Positions 60,143 through 64,000 of a stretch of 64,000 bases of DNA are shown here, in pieces. The notes beneath the pieces are model-generated. The model saw only the letters and a list, made by a program, of their open reading frames with translations, made no database searches and was not told where the DNA came from. Source of the stretch: CAMYOC01 sp963704875. Its GTDB lineage: Bacteria > Pseudomonadota > Gammaproteobacteria > Steroidobacterales > XN24. The stretch lies in contig CAVPIA010000008.1 in the NCBI GenBank assembly GCA_963704875.1, positions 248,001 through 312,000 of the forward strand, in the 5' to 3' direction. A program made the position numbers and the translations under genes. Positions within the stretch are counted from its first letter, which is position 1; each line of letters opens with the position of its first letter.

Positions 60143-60763
60143 TCAATCCCGGTGTCGGGACTCCAGAATCGCGATCACGTCGCTGAGCGAAAGCCCTTCG
60201 CTTGCAAGCGCCACCAGCATATGGAACAGCAGATCGGCGCTTTCCTCGAGCATGGCGTCTGTATCACCCGTACTCAGCGCCAGCGCGGTCTCTACGCCCT
60301 CTTCACCTATCTTCTGCGCCATCCGCTGACGACCGCGGGCGGCGAGCCCGGCCACATAACTGTCCTCAGCACCCGATGCCAATCGAGCGTTGATAACCGT
60401 CTCCAGGTGTCCCAGAAACCCGGGCGCGGTCCGCTTATTGGCATCGCCGTCAAAACAGCTGCGCGTGCCCAGATGGCAGGTGGGGCCCGCCGGCCGGGCG
60501 CGAATGCGCAAGGTATCTGCGTCACAATCCGCGCTGATTTCGACCAACTCCAGCACATTGCCCGAGGTCTCACCCTTCTGCCAGAGACACTGGCGGGAGC
60601 GACTGTAGAACGTCACCCTGCCTTCGGCGAGCGTACGCGCCAGCGCTTCGCGGTTCATATAACCCAGCATCAACACCGTGCCATCGACGACGTCCTGCAC
60701 GATGGCCGGTATCAAGCCATCGGTTTTCACCCAGTCCAGGCGCTCGGGGTCGAGCGTCGTCAT
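60143..60763 (-). CDS. hisIE: Bifunctional phosphoribosyl-AMP cyclohydrolase / phosphoribosyl-ATP pyrophosphatase HisIE
   Basis: A 206-residue fusion for steps two and three of histidine synthesis. The HisI half has MLGYMNREAL, SRSRQCLWQKGETSGN and CHLGTRSCF (zinc and metal ligands). The HisE half has KIGEEGVETALA and ESADLLFHMLVAL (MazG-like metal helices). Its start overlaps the hisF stop (ATGA). Confidence 0.95.
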   Translation of the reverse strand: MTTLDPERLDWVKTDGLIPAIVQDVVDGTVLMLGYMNREALARTLAEGRVTFYSRSRQCLWQKGETSGNVLELVEISADCDADTLRIRARPAGPTCHLGTRSCFDGDANKRTAPGFLGHLETVINARLASGAEDSYVAGLAARGRQRMAQKIGEEGVETALALSTGDTDAMLEESADLLFHMLVALASEGLSLSDVIAILESRHRD

Positions 60764-61479
60764 GGCCGTACCGCCACGCCTGCATCGAGCAACAGTTGCT
60801 TGAGGTCGCTGATGCGGATGGCACCCGAGTGAAATACCGTCGCGGCCAGTGCGCCGTCAACCCGCGCATCACGGAATACATCGACAAAATGCTCCACCGC
60901 GCCAGCCCCGCCGGAAGCAACCAGCGGCACCCGGCAAATATCGCGGACCGCGGCCAGGTGGCCGATGTCGTAGCCGGTGCGCACGCCGTCATGATTCATA
61001 CAATTGAGCACAATCTCTCCCGCCCCGCGTTCCTGAACTTCGGCGACCCAGTCAAGCGTTCGCCGCAAGCCGTAGCGGGTCCGTTCCGGATCACCGGTGT
61101 GGCTGGCGACCGCAAAGCCCTCCTCATCACCCTGACTGTCGATGCCGATGACCACGCATTGTGCGCCAAAGCGTTGCGCAAGCCGGTCGATCAGGTCCGG
61201 GTCCTCGAGTGCTGGCGTATTGATCGAAACCTTTTCCGCCCCGGCACCGAGTACCGCCTCAGCGTCGGCCACGCTGCGGATACCGCCGGCGACACAAAAC
61301 GGGATGTCCAGTACTGCAGCCACCCGACCGACCCATTCCCGATCCACGGTGCGGCCATCCGGGCTGGCGGTGATGTCATAGAACACCAGCTCATCCGCGC
61401 CCTCGTCGCGATACCGCTGGGCCAGGGGCACGATGTCGCCCATCACCCGATGGTCGCGAAAGCGCACGCCCTTGACCAC
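60760..61479 (-). CDS. hisF: Imidazole glycerol phosphate synthase cyclase HisF, N-terminus apparently frameshifted
   Basis: The frame gives 240 residues from a GTG at 61479 and matches HisF (VVKGVRF, FYDITASPDGRT, VAGGIRSVADAE, GIDSQGDEEG, ASGGAG). The catalytic Asp130-type residue is in IGIDSQ. Upstream codons in this frame give LDVRDGQ, the normal start region, but the preceding residues AKRIIPC lie in another frame. An extra CT (minus strand TGTCTCTCGAC) separates them, and the codon where ATG is expected reads ATA. HisA is coded just before. Sequencing error or true loss cannot be told apart. Confidence 0.8.
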   Translation of the reverse strand: MVKGVRFRDHRVMGDIVPLAQRYRDEGADELVFYDITASPDGRTVDREWVGRVAAVLDIPFCVAGGIRSVADAEAVLGAGAEKVSINTPALEDPDLIDRLAQRFGAQCVVIGIDSQGDEEGFAVASHTGDPERTRYGLRRTLDWVAEVQERGAGEIVLNCMNHDGVRTGYDIGHLAAVRDICRVPLVASGGAGAVEHFVDVFRDARVDGALAATVFHSGAIRISDLKQLLLDAGVAVRP

Positions 61480-61508
61480 CTGGCCGTCGCGTACGTCGAG
61501 ACAGGGAA

Positions 61509-62246
61509 TTATGCGCTTTGCGAGTATGGCTGCAGCTCCTGCTCAGGGATACGGCCTTCCAGCAGTGCGCGACCGACGATCGCGGCCCCGGCGCCAGCGT
61601 CAGCCAGCTGCTTCAGGTCGTCCACATCGCGCACCCCGCCGGAGGCCTGAAAACATAAATCCGGGAACCGGCTCACGCAGTCGCGATACAGGTCCACATT
61701 GGGCCCGGTAAGCGCGCCGTCACGACTCACATCGGTGCACAGCACGTGGCGTGCACCGGCGGCCTGAAAACGCGCCAGTGCCTGCCACAGGTCTACCCCG
61801 CTTTGCTCCGTCCAGCCACGACTCAGCAGCATCGGATCGGGACCCTCGCAGCTGACATCGAGGGCGAGTACCAGGCGTTCGGAACCAAACACCTTCAACC
61901 ACTCGATCACTCGTTCGGGCTGTTCGATTGCCACGCTGCCGACCACCACCCGTCCCACCGCTGCCTGCAGCAGACGCTCCAGCGCGGCGCGGTCACGCAC
62001 GCCACCGCCGACCTGAACCCGACCAGGCAGTTTGCCGGCGATCCGGCGAATGATGTCGAGGTTACCGGCGTTGCCTGCCCGGGCACCGTCGAGATCCACG
62101 CAGTGCACCCAACCCGCTCCAAGGCTTGCATACCTGACCGCCAGCAGCTCCGGGTCTTCGGCGTACTCGGTGACTGCATCGAAGCGGCCCTGAAACAGAC
62201 GCACAATAGCGCCGTCTTTCAGATCAATCGCGGGAATCAGTTCCAT
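61509..62246 (-). CDS. hisA: ProFAR isomerase HisA
   Basis: A 245-residue beta/alpha-barrel enzyme, step four of histidine synthesis. It has MELIPAIDLKDGAIVRLFQG with the catalytic Asp, VQVGGGVRDRAALE, the second phosphate loop ASGGVRDVDDLKQL and the catalytic Asp in CTDVSRDGALTGPN. It lies upstream of hisF with a short overlap of the ancestral hisF start region. Confidence 0.96.
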   Translation of the reverse strand: MELIPAIDLKDGAIVRLFQGRFDAVTEYAEDPELLAVRYASLGAGWVHCVDLDGARAGNAGNLDIIRRIAGKLPGRVQVGGGVRDRAALERLLQAAVGRVVVGSVAIEQPERVIEWLKVFGSERLVLALDVSCEGPDPMLLSRGWTEQSGVDLWQALARFQAAGARHVLCTDVSRDGALTGPNVDLYRDCVSRFPDLCFQASGGVRDVDDLKQLADAGAGAAIVGRALLEGRIPEQELQPYSQSA

Positions 62247-62286
62247 CTAGTGTCCTGTTTGCTTGGTTCGGTAACGTTCAGAAAGC

Positions 62287-62370
62287 CTGCAAAGCGTTAA
62301 TGCAAGGCGCAGCCCGCCGGTAATGGCCGGCCCTTGCCCAGGGCTGCAACGCCGCAGTAACGCTTTGCAG
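62287..62370. repeat. Large hairpin between hisH and hisA
   Basis: A 13-bp perfect inverted repeat CTGCAAAGCGTTA (62287-62299) / TAACGCTTTGCAG (62358-62370) encloses smaller complementary pieces (GCCGG...CCGGC), so the whole can fold into a long hairpin. There is no T run. It lies in the 140-nt gap between hisA and hisH, whose neighbours are tightly packed, so it could be a small palindromic repeat element inserted into the operon. Confidence 0.6.
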
Positions 62371-62386
62371 AATTTCCCTGCGGGCA

Positions 62387-63025
62387 CTAGGTGAGCTCCA
62401 GAAAATTTTTCAATACCCGGGCGCCGGCCGCGCCAGAACGCTCCGGATGAAACTGCGTGCCGTGGAAATTGAGCCTGCTGACAACTGCGCTGAATTCGAC
62501 ACCATGGGTGGTGACCGCAGCAGTTGCCGGTCCGATTGCCGCGGCGTAGCTGTGCACGAAATAGAAATAGGCGTCTTCTCCGATGCCTTCCAGCAAGCCA
62601 CTATTGCTATTGCTATGGCTGTCGCTATTGCTAAGGCCGACACCAACACCCGGCCGTCGCGTCTGGTTCCAGCCCATATGGGGCACGCACAGATCCGGAC
62701 CGGCGGGCAGGGGCTCGACACAACCGTCGATGATGCCCAGGCATTCGACCTCACCCTCGACAGAACGCTCGAACAACAACTGCATTCCCAGACAGATACC
62801 CAGTACCGGCTGAGTCAGATCACGGATCACGGCGTCCAGACCTGATTCCCGCAGACGCTTCATTGCGTCCGCGGCCGCGCCGACGCCAGGCAGCAACACA
62901 TGACGGGCGCCGAGAAGAACCTCGGCGTCGCGGGTCAGCACCGGCTCGGCGCCGAGACGTTGCAACGCGAAACGCAGGGACGCGATATTGGCGCCGCCGC
63001 TGTCGATGATCGCGACAGCACTCAT
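62387..63025 (-). CDS. hisH: Imidazole glycerol phosphate synthase glutaminase HisH
   Basis: A 212-residue class I glutamine amidotransferase that feeds ammonia to HisF. It has the nucleophile Cys in LGICLGMQLLFE near residue 78 and the His/Glu in GTQFHPERSG. Residues about 126-143 (GVGVGLSNSDSHSNSNSG) form a low-complexity insertion coded by imperfect GCAATA hexamers and not usual in HisH. The rest is of normal length. Confidence 0.94.
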   Translation of the reverse strand: MSAVAIIDSGGANIASLRFALQRLGAEPVLTRDAEVLLGARHVLLPGVGAAADAMKRLRESGLDAVIRDLTQPVLGICLGMQLLFERSVEGEVECLGIIDGCVEPLPAGPDLCVPHMGWNQTRRPGVGVGLSNSDSHSNSNSGLLEGIGEDAYFYFVHSYAAAIGPATAAVTTHGVEFSAVVSRLNFHGTQFHPERSGAAGARVLKNFLELT

Positions 63026-63112
63026 GCTGCGGTACTCATGCTGAATGTCTCATAGCTCACGCCCACCGGCATTTCAGGCGCCAGCCATGGTTGCCATGGA
63101 AATGTGGGTTGG

Positions 63113-64000
63113 TCACAACACACCCTTGGTCGAGGGTAAGTCGACGCCCTCGATTGCAACCGCCTGACGCAGACAGCGACCAAAGCCCTTGAACGCCGAC
63201 TCAACCATATGATGGGTGTTTTCGCCGCGCACGCTGACATGGATCGCGGCGCCGAGACTGTCAGCGAGAGTACGGAAGAAATGCGGCACAAGTTCGGTCG
63301 CCATGCCGCCGACCTCAGTGCGCGGAAACTTACCCTCAAACACCGCGTATGGACGCCCCGAAAGATCGAGCGCGACCTGAGCGCTGGCTTCATCCATCGG
63401 CAACAGAAACCCGTAGCGACCGATACCGCGTTTGTCCCCGAGCGCTTCACGCAACGCCTGCCCGAGAGCAATAGCCACGTCCTCCACAGTGTGATGTTCG
63501 TCGACATGCAGGTCGCCACGACAGGTAATCTGCAAACCGATGCCGCCGTGACGCGCCACTTGCTCCAGCATATGGTCGTAGAAGCCAAGACCGGTTTCGA
63601 TCGTCACCGGTGCGGCCGCGCCCAGGTCGACACTGACCTCGATCTCGGTTTCACGGGTGTGGCGGCTGGCATGGCCGTGGCGCTCACCGTTCAGGATCTG
63701 ATCCGTGATCCGGGTCCAATCAAAATCCGCGCTCACTTTGAATCCACGGATCCCGATGTTTTCGGCAAGCTGCATGTCCGTCTCCCGATCACCGACGACA
63801 CAGCTGCGATCCAGATCCAGATCGGTTTTCGCCAGGTACGCGCTCAGCAATCCGGTGCGCGGCTTGCGACAATCGCATCCGTCTTGCTCGAAATGCGGGC
63901 AGATAAACTCCGCATCGAAATCTATGCCCTGAGACGCGAACAGATGCACAAAGAAGTCGTGCACAAGTCGAAAATCCGGTTCCGGGAAGGCGTCGGTGCC
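63113..64000 (-). CDS. hisB: Bifunctional histidinol-phosphatase / IGP dehydratase HisB (5' end outside window)
   Basis: The frame is open to the window edge; bases 63965-64000 continue it as GTDAFPEPDFRL. The N-terminal HAD-type phosphatase part shows the zinc site CPHFEQDGCDCRKPRTGLL and VGDRETDMQLA. The C-terminal dehydratase has the paired metal motifs DEHHTVEDVAIALGQAL and ENTHHMVESAFKGFGR. Only the first part of the phosphatase domain is missing. It is the first his gene seen in this minus-strand run. Confidence 0.95.
   Translation of the reverse strand, partial: GTDAFPEPDFRLVHDFFVHLFASQGIDFDAEFICPHFEQDGCDCRKPRTGLLSAYLAKTDLDLDRSCVVGDRETDMQLAENIGIRGFKVSADFDWTRITDQILNGERHGHASRHTRETEIEVSVDLGAAAPVTIETGLGFYDHMLEQVARHGGIGLQITCRGDLHVDEHHTVEDVAIALGQALREALGDKRGIGRYGFLLPMDEASAQVALDLSGRPYAVFEGKFPRTEVGGMATELVPHFFRTLADSLGAAIHVSVRGENTHHMVESAFKGFGRCLRQAVAIEGVDLPSTKGVL

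Noticed and set aside
61527..61529. ATA as a genuine rare start codon of hisF
   Set aside because: A frameshift follows within ten codons, so the ATA start alone would not give HisF; a combined sequence error or mutation is more likely.

Overview
The window looks like a chromosomal stretch from a GC-rich gammaproteobacterium. The gene order ilvC-ilvG-ilvM-ilvA-leuA, the later leuCDB genes, the fused aspartate kinase/diaminopimelate decarboxylase and the fimT-pilVWX cluster recall Xanthomonadales/Lysobacterales-type genomes. PEP-CTERM proteins and a complete polyhydroxyalkanoate (PHA) locus point to an environmental relative. This placement is inferred from gene content only.

Layout. 0-0.5 kb: end of a molybdopterin synthase pair (moaD, moaE). 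1-6.6 kb: PHA locus with phaB, phaC, phaA, the phasin phaP, the regulator phaR and a second phaB; PhaR-like TGC/GCA palindromes lie before phaP and the second phaB. 6.8-10.2 kb: an AraC-type regulator, two unrecognised proteins and a PEP-CTERM protein. 10.6-14.6 kb: a DadA-like oxidase, then metX-metB behind a SAM-I riboswitch. 14.8-24.9 kb: a nine-gene branched-chain amino acid operon on the minus strand, preceded by a leader peptide rich in Leu/Ile/Val and a classical attenuator; ilvD is divergent. 26.7-36.5 kb: lysC-lysA fusion, a YdbH/YdbL-like envelope pair, and a three-gene OMF/HlyD/DUF2955 export set.

36.6-49.5 kb: a probable decayed genomic island. A complete tRNA-Thr(CGU) lies at its right edge (minus strand) and a 36-bp imperfect copy of that tRNA's 3' end lies at its left edge, in the same orientation. 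Inside is an array of five truncated Rhs C-terminal cassettes. Each is a remnant of the Rhs core end, a different C-terminal tip, and a small tightly coupled membrane protein or lipoprotein that could be its immunity protein. Three tips carry peptidase or transpeptidase-like motifs; two are unrecognised. No full-length Rhs, VgrG or integrase was seen. The island also holds a CPBP-family protein, an unknown membrane protein, a scrambled SnoaL/pectin-acetylesterase pseudogene, three copies of a roughly 95-bp dispersed repeat and a 59-residue PEP-CTERM miniprotein.

49.5-53.1 kb: a Fur-family regulator divergent from a minor pilin operon (fimT, pilV, pilW, pilX, pilE-like) without pilY1. 53.1-64 kb: minus-strand housekeeping genes ispH, lspA, ileS, ribF, murJ and the histidine genes hisIE, hisF, hisA, hisH, hisB (hisB runs off the window). 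hisF appears frameshifted at its N-terminus and hisH carries a microsatellite-encoded insertion.

Functionally, the left half is amino acid and PHA metabolism with RNA-level control (SAM riboswitch, ilv attenuator). The centre is a mobile, competition-related island. The right half is pili, envelope biogenesis and histidine synthesis.
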